From positions 54,972,754 through 55,036,753 of the forward strand of contig NC_029516.1 in NCBI RefSeq assembly GCF_001577835.2: a stretch of 64,000 bases of DNA, given 5' to 3'. Position numbers and translations under genes: made by a program. Shown here piece by piece: positions 1 through 12,400 of this stretch. The first letter of the stretch is position 1; each line of letters starts with the position of its first letter. Below the pieces are notes generated by a model that saw nothing but the letters and a program-made list of their open reading frames with translations, did not search any database and had not been told where the DNA came from. This stretch comes from Coturnix japonica (lineage: Eukaryota; Chordata; Aves; Galliformes; Phasianidae).

Positions 1-227
1 CTTTCACCACTCTGCAGATTTGCTCGTACCTCATAACTATTCTGAGAATCAAACCCCACCATAGAAGAAGAGGAATTTAGGCCTCCAACCCTATCTAGTC
101 TTGCTTCTCTCTTTTCCAAGCAAAGAACCCTTTGCTTTGAGATCAGCTTTATCCACGTCAGTCTGTGCCTCTTGCCACTATGTCAGTTGATCATCTCCCC
201 ATACTCAGCATTGATGAGGCCACACAT

Positions 228-712
228 TCAATTCTGTGTTTAGTTTTGGGCCTCTCACTACAGGGAAGACATTGAGGCACTGGAATCTGTCCAGGGAAGA
301 GCAACAAAGCTGTCTGGAGCCCAAGTCTTATGGGGAGAGGCTGAGAGAACTGAGGTTGTTCAGTCTGGAGAAGAGGAGGCTCAGGGGAGACCTTATTGCT
401 CTCTACAATGACCTGAAAGGAGGTTGTGATGAGATAGGAGTTGGCCTCTTCCCCCACATAACAGAAATAGGATGAGAGGGAATGGCTTAAAGTCGCACTA
501 GAGGATGTTTAGGTTGGATACTAGGAAACATTTCTTCTCAGAAAGAGTGGTGCTGGGCTGGCACAGGGTGCCCAGGGAGGTGGTGGCATTCAAAAACTGT
601 GTGGATGCAGCACTGAAGGACACGGAGAGTGGGCATGGTGAGGAGGGCTGATGGTTGGACTAGATGATCTTAGCGGTCTTTTCCAAACAATGATTCTGTA
701 ATTCTATGAAAT
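228..712 (+). mobile_element. CR1 LINE, 3' fragment
   Basis: About 485 bp of the CR1 3' end in sense orientation: GTGTTTAGTTTTGGGCC, GAGAAGAGGAGGCTCAGGGG, GCCCAGGGAGGTGG, and the tail TGATTCTGTAATTCTATGA. It includes the end of the second ORF and the 3' UTR, and is 5'-truncated as usual. Confidence 0.92.
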
Positions 713-3700
713 ATTCTCTTTTTCGCTATAGAAGATTCTGGTGGGTTTTTTTTGAATATTATTCATAGAAGTACTATGTGCAGTTAAAACAGTACTCTCT
801 CAGCCTTCTGAATTTTTCTTCCCACGTGGATGCTCTGAAGGCATCCACATGAAGGCAGTAGTCAGGCTTAGAGGCACATGAAAAGGACTTAATTGTCCTA
901 CTAAACCACTAAGTGAACATGAACTCCCAGTGCAACTGTATAGCTACAAGAGAATGAGATCTCTGGTTCCAGAAACAGCAGGACTGGAAGTGGGAAGAGT
1001 ATTCCCCTAATATTTGTAATTTGTGAAACTGGCTCCTGTGGTTATTTTATGGAGAGTTTTGAAAAGGAACTGCATAGATTCCTTTGTTTAGAAAGGAAAT
1101 GCAAGAATAGTTCAATGTCCAGAAGATAGCCTAATAGGACAGCACAGAAGTGCTGTTCGTTCAAACCGTATCCAAGCAGAACTCAAGAGAGAACTTAATC
1201 ACAGCCCACAAACACTCGGGGAAAGAGGTTTCTGAGAACAGATGGTTCTCTGCTCCAGCAGGGAAAAGGCCATAAAGAGACCTGACGTGTGGAACTGGAA
1301 ACTAAAGAAGGTTTGGCTGCAAGCACAGTTGTATGTTAAAACAGTAAGTATAAGTAATCACCAAAATGTCCACCTCTAAATCAGAACTGACCTTTTTCAG
1401 ATGCACTGATGCAGAAGTTTTAAGGCTTGACTCAGAGTGAGCTACAGAGATTTCAGTCCTCAGACACATTAAAGGTCAGAAACTTTTCCATACCTCAAAA
1501 CTGTAGATGCTGATAAAGACTGACTGCTTCCCTCCCACGTAAGAAAGCTCAAATTCAAGTTACCATTGCCAAATGGCTTCCTCCCTACAAATAATTTAAA
1601 AATAAAAAACACACAAAAAACCCATGTGCTTTTAAATAAAGCCTATTATTCATAAAATAAATATGGCAAGTTATACATATATATACATATATATCATGAG
1701 TGTATATGCACATAAAATGTATGAGCCTTGAGCCCGCAGGTGCCTCTATGCAAAAAGATAGCATATGACTTGGATTACTGCATGCAGACTCTATACATAA
1801 AGAAGTATTTCACATAAAGAAGTATTTCCCTGTACAAGGCACTGTGTATGATAAGGACTGGATTTGTCATTGTGGAGCTATCTGCACTGGAGAAGTGGAA
1901 ACAATTTTGTGGATTCCCTGTCCTCCCCTAAACCATGCAGGGAGACGGAGCTGAAGCTTAAAAGGAAACTTAGGCTTTAAAAGTACATTGAAGGAAAATA
2001 TAACCTCAGCAATAATAATTTTAAAAGCTCAATAACAATACAGATTATATTCTGGGGCCAGCCTGAGTTTTCGTGCAAGCAAACATAAAACAGAAACATT
2101 CCATTTCTGCAGCAATCACTGTCAAACCTTTAGCCAAGGCAAGCTGCTTCAAATCCAAGAGCAGCTTCAAAGCATTCCTGGGAAGGAAAGCATGAACAGG
2201 AGGGCAGGTGAGGACCAAGAAAAGCCTCTGAAGCAAAGCCCCCGGGGGACTGGGAAAGGAAGGCACCCAGCCACCTGACCACAATTTCAAGAGAAAAACC
2301 ATCCAAATGACTAGTTGGCTGTCCACCCTCTCACCTCTGTGAGGCTCACCATGTGAAAAACAAACATAAAATCCAAACACGTGCCAACCTTGAGACACTG
2401 TCCACTTGCTGCAGTTGATCCCAGAGGATAAAAAGCCCCATGCAGCTGCTGCAGCCTCTGCTGTGTAGTTTTTTACCTACAGACCTCATGCATCCAAAAC
2501 AAGGCACAGACACTGTTCCAAGAAGTTTGTGCCTATGACACACAAGGCAAGGGGTGAAAGGGAGGGGATGGACCGTACGCTTACAGCTCAGGTCACAGGG
2601 ATGCAGCCTCCTTTCTTATGGCAAGACATGGATCCCTTCCCAGGCCAGGATCCTTATTCTCCAGCTCCAGCAAACACACAGTCAACCAGCTGTAAGCAAG
2701 CAGCCCGAACCTATAAACCTTTCTCAGATATCTCTAGTCTTAAAAGTTTATGCAAAATTAAATATAATAATAGATTCTTGGGACGGAAAAAAAGAAGTAC
2801 ATACCAGACATCTTGCACACATCTGCCTTAAAGTGGTTATACTTGTCAGTGCATTCATAAACTGAAGATTTAGGGACTGATGCTTTCAAAGTGTACGTTA
2901 GCAACAACCTGAAAGTGTTCAGCAAATGTCTTCCACATAAAGCTATGGAAATAATATGGAATATATAATATGGAAATAAAGCTATGGAAATACAGTGAAA
3001 CTGGAATAAATAACTTGGGAAAAATTGGCACTGGGATCCTGGTCTTATGGATGTTCACATTCATTTTCACTTTGTAGTTAATAGGACTTCTCAAAAGAGC
3101 TGAACCCAGATCTGACATAGTTGCCTGGCTTTACACTTCCAGCACTGTTTTTGTTGCTGTTTTTAAGCTCTTAAGCAAGATTTCCCAGCAGGACACTGCT
3201 CCAGCCACCCCAAGGTGCTGCTCCCACAGGAGCCCCGAGCCTTGGCTGGGCTGTGAACATACAGCCACCACTGCTATCTGCAATGCACCCATTGCCATGG
3301 AAACAAACTTCATATTTAAAGACTATTTTTAAAGTCAGGCAGGCGAGGACACCCTTTTGGACACCAGATCCATGTGGAACAAGACCAACTCAACCACCCA
3401 TCACCCTCTGTGGGGACATCTTCTTCCAGTGAAGCTCCATCCCAGCCTAAGGCTAGACCAGCATGGTGCTCTGCAGCCACTTGCAGATCTCAGGTGGTAC
3501 CCAAGGGCTGAGCAGCAGATTGGCCTCACATAATTAAAATGCACTGAGTTAGAAGAGACACACTGTGAGCCAGCTGGCATCTAAATATACCCAAGCACAT
3601 TGCACTTAAGAAGCTACCTTTGTGGAAAGGAGCTAGCAGCTCCAGGTCATGTTAACAGAACGCCTACTGGAATGACAACTTCAGTGAGGACCATAACTGG

Positions 3701-5168
3701 TGCCTTTTTCAAATACATATTACCTAGTCAGACAGGCTAAAGGGTCTAGCCCTAGAACACCTTCTCCTTTCTCCTGCAGTTCTCTCTCATCCTCTTTGTC
3801 AGCCCATAAGCTCTCACGGACAAGAAGGGTTAGCACTGCTGCACACTCTGGGGAACAAGCCACCAGTGCTCACTGCTAGGACAATCACAAAAGGTCTAAA
3901 AAGAGACTTGTAAGAAGGAATACCACATTCTTGACTTCAACAACAGCAAGAGTTCGGCAGTCTGCCCAGTAGGGCAGTTATTTGGAAAAGGTGACTTTTT
4001 TGTCTATTCTTTACACTAGCCCCTTTGCCAAGGGAACTGGGGTTCACCAGTATTGCCAAGAGCATTATCTTCCTCCACCATCTACCAGTGCAGACGGTCT
4101 CAATCTTCAGCACTAAGTCCTTCAGTACTGCCACCTGCAAAATCTCCCCCTCTCACAGAGTCAAGAGAGGTTGTTAGAGTGATTCCAGGGTAAAGATTAA
4201 ATAAAATCCCAAACACCAGGAACAACTCCTCCACCTCCTCCTCCTCTCTTACGAAACACTGCAGAATGAGCAGAAGATGAAATGCTTTCCATTCATTTTC
4301 TATTTTTAAACTCACTTGTTAACATTTCTTGGCTTTTTAAAATATCATTTGACCAGAGCTCTACTAATTACCCAGTAGTCTCAGCAGTATGAATTTCTTA
4401 AGGATTTTTCCCCAAAGGAGACTCCCCTCACTTTTGGCCTAGTTTGGAGCTTCTCTCTATTAACTTCTAGGGAAGTTTGCTTCATAAAGTTCCTTGTGCT
4501 TGTTCTCTTGCCACAGTAAAAGTATCCATCATCTCCCCTGTGCATTGATTTAAAGATATTCACATAAAACATTTTGGAAATATAGAAAGGCAAGGCTTTA
4601 TATAGATGATGTTTCCAAATGATCTCTAAAAACCTTGTCACTTCACAAAGCCTTCTCTCAGGTTTTATGTATCGTCCTTAGTGAAAAGCAGCTACATTTG
4701 TGAAATCTCTAAGAGGCCACACCTTGTTTAAAAGAGAGGGCTTTGGACTACAAAACTGTCAGCATATGAAAACTGATGATCTTGGTGGATCTTCTTAACC
4801 AACTTAGCTTGTTAATGCTTAGACCTAAGTACTAATCTCTCCCTTTTATTACAAAGTGGTTTAGTACTCCACTGCATTTCACCGTGAAGCTAATGCTGAA
4901 CACACAAACATTATTAGGAGTGAAAGTCTGTCTAGAAGTTGCCAGGTATTCATGGCCCTGCTCCTCCATTAGAATTGAACTCCCCTTCTTGCTAGTAGGC
5001 ATTTACACACCAGAACAAGCAGGTTGGATTCTGTCCTCCCACCATTCCTGCATTTCCCTTTTTCTCCTCCAGATGTTTATAACTGCTGAATTAAACATAG
5101 CAGCAAAAAAAAAAACGTTGTTGATGTTCTTCGTATCCTGTGCACCATTTCTCACTTCTTTTCTTAGA

Positions 5169-5171
<3 letters not shown>

Positions 5172-5229
<58 letters not shown>
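5172..5229. repeat. (TAA)n microsatellite
   Basis: About nineteen uninterrupted TAA units, with an A-rich run 55 bases upstream (5106-5116). Probably polymorphic in length. Confidence 0.97.
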
Positions 5230-5230
<1 letters not shown>

Positions 5231-5406
5231 GAAACAGGACTTCACAAGACAAGTTTAAAGAACAATACACATGAAGTTTCATTCCTATACACACATTTTA
5301 AAAACACAAATAAAAGGAGCTGATTTTCATTTTGGGATGCTAGAAAGTTCCATTACTGAAAATAACTATGGTTTTAAGAGGTTTTTTCCTTTGCTCTCTT
5401 TTTAAT

Positions 5407-5780
5407 AAACCTGAAGTGACGTAGGTTGGAAGGCATCTCAAGAGATCAGCCTCTTGCTCAAAGCACAGGCAGCTCAGGTAGGATTGCTCAGGGCCTTTTC
5501 TTCCTCAGCTTTGAATACCTCCATAGACGATGACATCATGGCCCCTGGAACTTGTTCAAGTGTTTGACACGCTCACAGTGAAAAAGGTTTTCTTAACTTC
5601 CAAGTGGAATTTCCCTTCCTGCAACCTGTATCATTACTTGTGCTATCACTGTGCATCTCTGAGAGGAGTCCAGATCTGCCTCCTCTGCATCTGTGCATCA
5701 GAGAGCTGCAGACCACAATAAGACCTCCCCTCTGTTTCTTCTCCTGAAGACTGAAACTCCATCGCACCCTTTCCTTACAC
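5407..5780 (-). mobile_element. CR1 LINE, older diverged 3' fragment
   Basis: Antisense CR1 features: GTAGGTTGGAAGGCATCTC at the 3' end, then CTCACAGTGAAAAAGG and AAGTGGAATTTCC typical of older CR1 subfamilies. It is more diverged than the other copies. Confidence 0.7.
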
Positions 5781-6190
5781 ATTACGTTATATAGGACCCA
5801 AACATCAGGGTGGTCTTCATTTGACTCATTTGGTTTATCAGTCTCCGTTTATTAGCAACCAAAGATTCAGACACATGGAAACAAGTGTATTTCTGGACCT
5901 TCTCCCATTTCTTTTGGAGGAACGCTTAGTTTTAATGCAATACAGTGCAAAGTTAGTAATTTCTGCTGAGCACAATTTCCCTCTCTATGGACCAATTCTT
6001 GATTCACAGTGCCTGCAGAGTAAAATCAAACAAATCCCACCTGTAACTTCATTGTAGGTATATCAATTAGCACAAAAGATTCACATGCGCCTTTAGTGCA
6101 CCACTACCCCACCAGGAACATTACTCCATCATCATGGCAAGCAAAGAAAGACAAGCAGATAAACACTGATTTTGTACACAGCCGTATTAC

Positions 6191-6407
6191 CTTCATTAAA
6201 GTTGTCATCAGTCGAGATGTGGGTCAGTGGCGACTGGGGCCGGGAATCCCCACACAAGGAGTAGCTGTGCTCTGCCTGGATGAGTGGCGCTGGGGATGCT
6301 GGAGACAGTTCTACCTCCATCACTTCATTCTTCTCAGACAAGAAGGGATCATTCAAGAGCTGGCCTAAGACATCTGGTGAGAATTCATCCAGGAACTCTG
6401 TGAAGTG
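6191..6407 (-). CDS. CREB3L2: CREB3L2 coding exon 2
   Basis: A 217-bp exon, entered in phase 0 after CTTCACAG and left in phase 1 at GTAATA. It encodes [18 protein letters not shown] at its start and the [10 protein letters not shown] and IQAEHSYSL blocks that identify CREB3L2 rather than CREB3L1. It ends in the serine- and threonine-rich stretch [14 protein letters not shown]. Confidence 0.94.
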
Positions 6408-9400
6408 CTGTGAAGATATAAAGGGAAAAAGTCTGTCTCCTTGCCTGTCAACAACAGTACAGTACTGAGCAGAACAGTCCCAGTATCTGCAGCAGGCACC
6501 CATGCCAGTCAGCAGCAGGAGCGACCAGCCCTGCTCCAGTCAAAACAGAAGAATTTATAATTAACTCACAGTGAAAACAGAAAATAGAAGGACAGCAGCC
6601 ATGCCCTGAGGCAGCCTCCTTTCTTTCCCTACAGGTACTCCCTACACACCCTACAGGATTTATTGTTACCATGTGCCATGTGTGAAATAGAATACATGTG
6701 GTCACTGAAGCACAGAGAAGAGAAAGGAAACAACTCAGACTCATATCGTCTGCCACCACATATGACAATTCTGGCTGCACAGAACATACACCACACTCCA
6801 GCAAAAAGAGTCCATATGTCCCCAGGCAATTAATTTGCTATACAGTGGAATTCCTGGGTGATTTATACATCTACTCCAGACACAGCATTCCAGCCACATT
6901 CAGCTTCTAGGCTATACAGCTGGAGCTCCTGGCAGCCACTGCTAATTAGCACTTTACCTATTACACTAGCAATGCATTCTATGACTGCATGCACTAGGAT
7001 AACTTTGTGCTCGTTTCTTATTCAAAACAAGCACAAAACAAATCTCCCAATTACTTCCTAGAGACCCCAGTGCAGTTCCCAGCAATATCCAAAGACTCTG
7101 CAGCTCTTCTTGCTTTCATTTCAAGTATCAGAAGACTACAGAAGAAACTGCACTGCAAGAAACCATTCCTCCTTGTTTTATACACAGAGAAATCTATTTT
7201 GGTACAAAAATATATGTGCAATGAATGGTAACGAGCTTTTCTAAACAATCAGGCATTATCTACCATCTCATATAGGAGTCTTTGTCAACTGGGGCCTGGT
7301 CCTACAAAAGTCTAAGTCTGCTCGGTTTGCTCTGTTTTTGCAAGCAGCATTCATCTTGGCCCTTCATCTCTCTCTCTCCTGCAGAAACAAACACTGAAAT
7401 TCAAGATCTGGCTCCCTGTAGGTTAAAATAAGAATCAAACTAGTCCATAGTGTATGATTCCACAAGAGAAGCAGTGTGCTTACACTCCTATCATGCCCTT
7501 TACACCACAGCAACACTTGTGGTCTCAAAGCCTGGTGCTAGAATATGCCGAGCTCAGGTGGCTCTCATAGAGCCCGCCAAGCAGTCAACAAGACTCTTCC
7601 AAATGTTCACCGGTACTAACTGGGACTTCTTCCAAAATTCATAAGCCTTCAGTCAATTCTGACAGGCACTAAAGAAAATATTTACTAAACAGAAGGCAGA
7701 AAATGGAGGAACACAGTTAACTATTAACTAGTTACGGGCAACAAGGCTTTTGAAGGGCTTGGAAAATCAACCCTATGAGGAAAGGCTAAGGAAGCTGGGG
7801 CTTTTTAGTCTGGGGAAAAGGAGGCTGAGGGAAGACCTTATTGCTCTCTTATAGTATCTGAAAGGTACTTACAGTGAGAGTGGGGCAAGTCTCTTCTCAC
7901 TGGTGACAAGTGACAGGATGAGGGGAAACAGCCTCAAGTTGCACCAAGGTTAGGTTGGACGTTAGGAAATACTTCTTTATAGAAAGGGTAGTTAAGCACT
8001 GGAATAGGCTCCCCAGGGAAGTGGTTGAGTCTGTCCCTGGTTGTGTTTAAAAGCCTTTTGGATGTGGTGCTCAAGGATATGATTTAGCAGAAGGTTGTTA
8101 GAGTTAGGGTACTATGGTTAGGTTAGGCTGTGGTTGGACTTGATGATCTTCAAGGTCTTTTCCAACCTGGGTAATTCTATGATTCTATGCTCAAACAGCA
8201 GGCTAGCTAAAATAAAGCCTTTACACATGGCAAAATGGATTTGTAGTTTCATATTAACTTGCTGTGAACAATAAAACTAAACTAACACTGAAATAACTCA
8301 GCAACGGGGTCATGACCACCTTAGAAAACCGTGTTTAGTTTCAGTACACAAGGACTCAGTAGCTATCACAACTAGAGCTGCTTCCCGTCTGCTAAATGTA
8401 TAAACCACACTTCCCTATTAACGTAAGCTACAACATGACTGCTTCAGTATTTGTACACTGGTTTCAAGACACAGCTGAAGACAAAATGACCGTGGGCTAT
8501 TTGGCTATCTTTAGTAAATTCGCAGAAAGATTTCTGCATGATACTGCTTCAATACGGAAGAAATTTGTATCAATTGCTATGTAAATTACTTTAAGCAAAT
8601 GGAAGAAGATTACTTTTCTTTTGAATGGGGAATTTTCCTAAAACCACTTCAGGAAAAAGCAGCAAAGGAAATAAACATACAACTTCCCAAACCCAGACAG
8701 AAAGAGGGCTTTGGGGCAGGGAAGGGAGTCCAACTTGTTCCTCAACATCCGTGCTTTCTGTTTTACTGTTGCATCCGCAAAGCTGACAAGCAGCAAGCTG
8801 CATGGAAGAAATAGACGTGCTTTTAGAACAGAACATTCTTACAACAAATAAATGCTCTATCTATTCTTAAAATGGTTCTCTAATTTTGTTGCTGTGTTTT
8901 TGTCTTATTTTTGAAGTCTGCGGCATAACTCTGAACACAGAAGTCCTAAAGGAATGTGGCAGGCCAGATCACACAGCTGCTGGTCTCCACTAAGAGATAC
9001 AGCTTTAGGGTCTGGACTTCTCAATGATTAGAAAAATACTGCTCAAGATACAGCAATATTTTGTATGTTACACACCTCTACCACAGTGAAAACATGAAGC
9101 TTCCCTTAAGGAAGCAGCAGTCTCACTGAAAGCAAATCCATTTGATTAAAGGTTTCAAAAAGGCATTTGAGCAGCAGCTACAGCTTTCAGGGAGCAGTTG
9201 AGACATCAGCCTCCTCACAGTTCCCACCTACACTTAAACTGCTCCTCTCTGCCTTCTCAAGACACATCCTCCATCCCTGCAACCATTTCCGCACACACCG
9301 CAGTGGTCAGCAGCCACTTCCAGAGCAGAACATCCACAGAACAGCTCTCCATGCTGATACTGCAGCAATCACCTCTGCACTCCAGAGGAGGAAAGGGCAA

Positions 9401-12400
9401 ATAAGGGAGGAAGCTGAGAAGACTGACAGAAACTTAATATCTATTTAGTAGAAAAAGAAAGAAATTCTTTGTCTTTGGCTTTCAGTTTGGCATCTTTCCC
9501 CAACAGTTTATCTTTAAACCCAGGGAGGTGGTGGTGTCACCGTCCCTGGAGGTGTTTAAGAACCATGTGGCTGTGGCACTGAGGGACGTGATCTAGACCA
9601 TCATAGGCATGGGTTGATGGTTGGCCTAGATGATCTTATTGGTCTTCCCAACCTTAATGATTCTATGATTCTAGACCCTCACACCCCACTGCCAGTGACA
9701 GCACTAGTTACAGACATGTCTGTAAAAGGGCTGATCTTGAATTAAACTGTTCACTTTACAAAAATGTGTTTAGTTGGGATTTTAATCTCTGTAAAAAGCC
9801 ATTAGGACTGATACAACCTTCTCCTCCCCTTCTCCCAGAACACTTCACAAACAAGCAAAACACCAGGGCTCATGTTTGCAGGGGGAGAGCTGCAGCTCCA
9901 CGGAGTTTCACTGCCAATCTGTTGGGACATTTGCTCCCGCTTATAAGCCAGGTGCTTTAGGGGAACACAAAACACCTACAGATATCATCCCCGTGGTAAG
10001 CAAACAGAGGAGGGCTCCTGCATCCGGGTGCGTGGTGGATTTTGGATGGCTTTTAGCAAGTCATATTTGGCCGCAGCCCAAGTGAGCCACAGGCTGCAGC
10101 TCTCACAGCATCTGACTGTTCATGCCAGACAAAGCCCCTTTTCTCCAGCTCTGCCTACAGGAAAAGTTTTTTTTCTTCTTTGCTCAAATGGACAGCTCTG
10201 AAGTGAAACAGAGACTCAGGTTTGGTTCCTTCCGTGGGAGTGCTGACTTCTCCAGCTTGAAGTCAGACCAGCAAGTGCTAGTTATCTCAAGATGTCATGT
10301 CATCTGGACTAAGACCGAAACAGAAAACTGGCTTTCAAAGGACTCGCTAAAAAAAGGAATGACATTGAGAGCCCTAAATGATACTCCATAATTACAATAT
10401 TACATAAGTGGCTTGCTTTGCTGAGCCTGTAAAACACACTACACCCACTAGGAGGCCTCTGCACTTCCTGCAGGGTAAAATCAAAGCCCACCTTTCAGGA
10501 ATCCCAGAGCATGCTGGCCTACATGCACCATTCCAGAGTGCACCCCAAGCATGAATTTGTCCTCATCTCTGGTTTCCTCTCTCACTGTAAGCTAGCAGGG
10601 AGAAGAGAGAATTGTTTTTTCACTGGCTGTCTTGTGGTTTGTATAAATCAAAGTTACATAGGAGATAGATAGAATACAGAAAGAACCATTTCTAGTTAAT
10701 AGCATGAAACATCAGGAAGAGAGGCTGCATGGAGATACCATCTCCTTTTCAAGCAACCAAATACACATTTCACGGGCATCTGCTTATATGGTATCCAAAG
10801 AGGTCTGAATAGGATCCACAGCTGCTAACACAAGGATTCAAACTCTGGGGCACCCAGGCAAAGTGCCAGTCATTAAGATGGCACATACATGCTTTTCACT
10901 CTCAGCAGGCTCAGCTCTAAACTTGGTTATAATGCAAGAGCCAGAAAATGCATCATACACCGTTCTGCTTAAGCGTGCAAGTGCAGCATCTACCCATTAG
11001 GAGGAAATTCTTTAGTCAGACAGTGGTGAGGCTGAGGTGAGGCTGTGGTGTTCAAGGCCGGGTTGGATAGGACCCTGGGCAGCCTGAGCTGGTGGGTGGC
11101 AGCTCTGCCCATGGCAGGGGGTTGGAACTGGGTGGGCTTTAAGGTCCTTTCCAACCCAAACCATTCTGGTATTCTATGATAAAGACCTGAAGCAGAAATC
11201 TGCCTTTTGCAGCTAAAGAACCATGCCCAGACACTGCTCATGGGAATGCACATGCAGTCCTATCAGTGATGCAGCAGAGAAGTCCATGAATTCCTGCACA
11301 CCCAAACCCAAGGACACATAATGAAAAGCTCCCTCAGCTTCCAAATGACCAAGAGAACTGTTCTCAGCACTCACTGGCACTTGTGCATCAGTTCATTACC
11401 ACACAGATTCAGGCAAAAGCTCTGCAAATTTTCAGGTACATCACATCCCTCAACTTCTTCCACTTCTGGCAGTTTTTACATTTGCAACAAGGAAGCTGGC
11501 CAACCCTCATTCTTCTCCAAACTCAGCCACAGACTGAATCACGTGGTACACAGCCATGTCAGCTTTGAGAAGGGCTAATGATGGAACTCCCAAGAGCCTC
11601 ACCTCCACGATTCATTCTCACTTGCCTTTCGGGATACAGAAGCGCTCATCTAGTGGCATCGGATGCTTTGATACATCACTGGTTTGAGACACAGATCCAA
11701 GCTTCTGCTCCACTGCTCTTACAAGGATGAGAAATGAAGGAAAACCTGGCAGCAGCACAGTATTTTTCCAGAATACTGATTCCAAAGATAGGGGCTGAAA
11801 GAGAGACAAGATCAACCTTCCCCAGCATCCCCACAGGGAAACTGAGTGGAAAAGCAGATATCTTTACCATATACAACTTGATAGCAGTGTGCTTAGCTTT
11901 TGTGTATGTTAATTTGAGGGAGAAGAAAGAGGAAAAAGAGAAAGCAACTACATTTGCTAATGCATATTTGAAAAAAAAAAAAAAAAAAACATCCAACAAC
12001 ACATGAACTGTATGAAATTTCAACTGCCAGAAGACCTCCCAAACAGACCATAGTCAGTATTAATGAGCATGCAACTGCAGGCACATCTAACTGCTTACTC
12101 TTAAATGAGACACAGAGATCCTCCCTCCTAGCCGGACTGAGGAGCAGAACAGCTGGAAGAGCTTTCTGATGACAGGAAAAACGTGTTGCATACAGCAAAC
12201 AGAAGAGACCAGGGAGACTGAGGAATGTAAACAGTCCCCCAGGTCATACCTAAAACACACTGATAAAAGTGGAGACTGGCACTACCCTGCCTTATGCACC
12301 TGGTGTGGACAAACAGAGGGGACCTCACATCTCTAGGCATACATCTTCTACAGTGTAAAAAAATCAAGGCGCAGAGGAATAATTTGCCAATTACTTTACT

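Larger units (their letters stand above)
1..6190 (-). other. CREB3L2 intron 2, partial
   Basis: No exon of CREB3L2 or another gene is recognisable here. The stretch holds a CR1 copy at 228-712, an older CR1 at 5407-5780 and a (TAA)n microsatellite at 5172-5229. It also has an AT-rich stretch with TATATA repeats near 1668-1700 and a 17-bp direct repeat (2937-2953 and 2976-2992). Open frames are short and lack codon structure. Confidence 0.75.

Noticed and set aside
11734-12006. Processed pseudogene suggested by the A19 tract
   Set aside because: The sequence upstream of the A tract matches no gene that I know and shows no flanking duplication.
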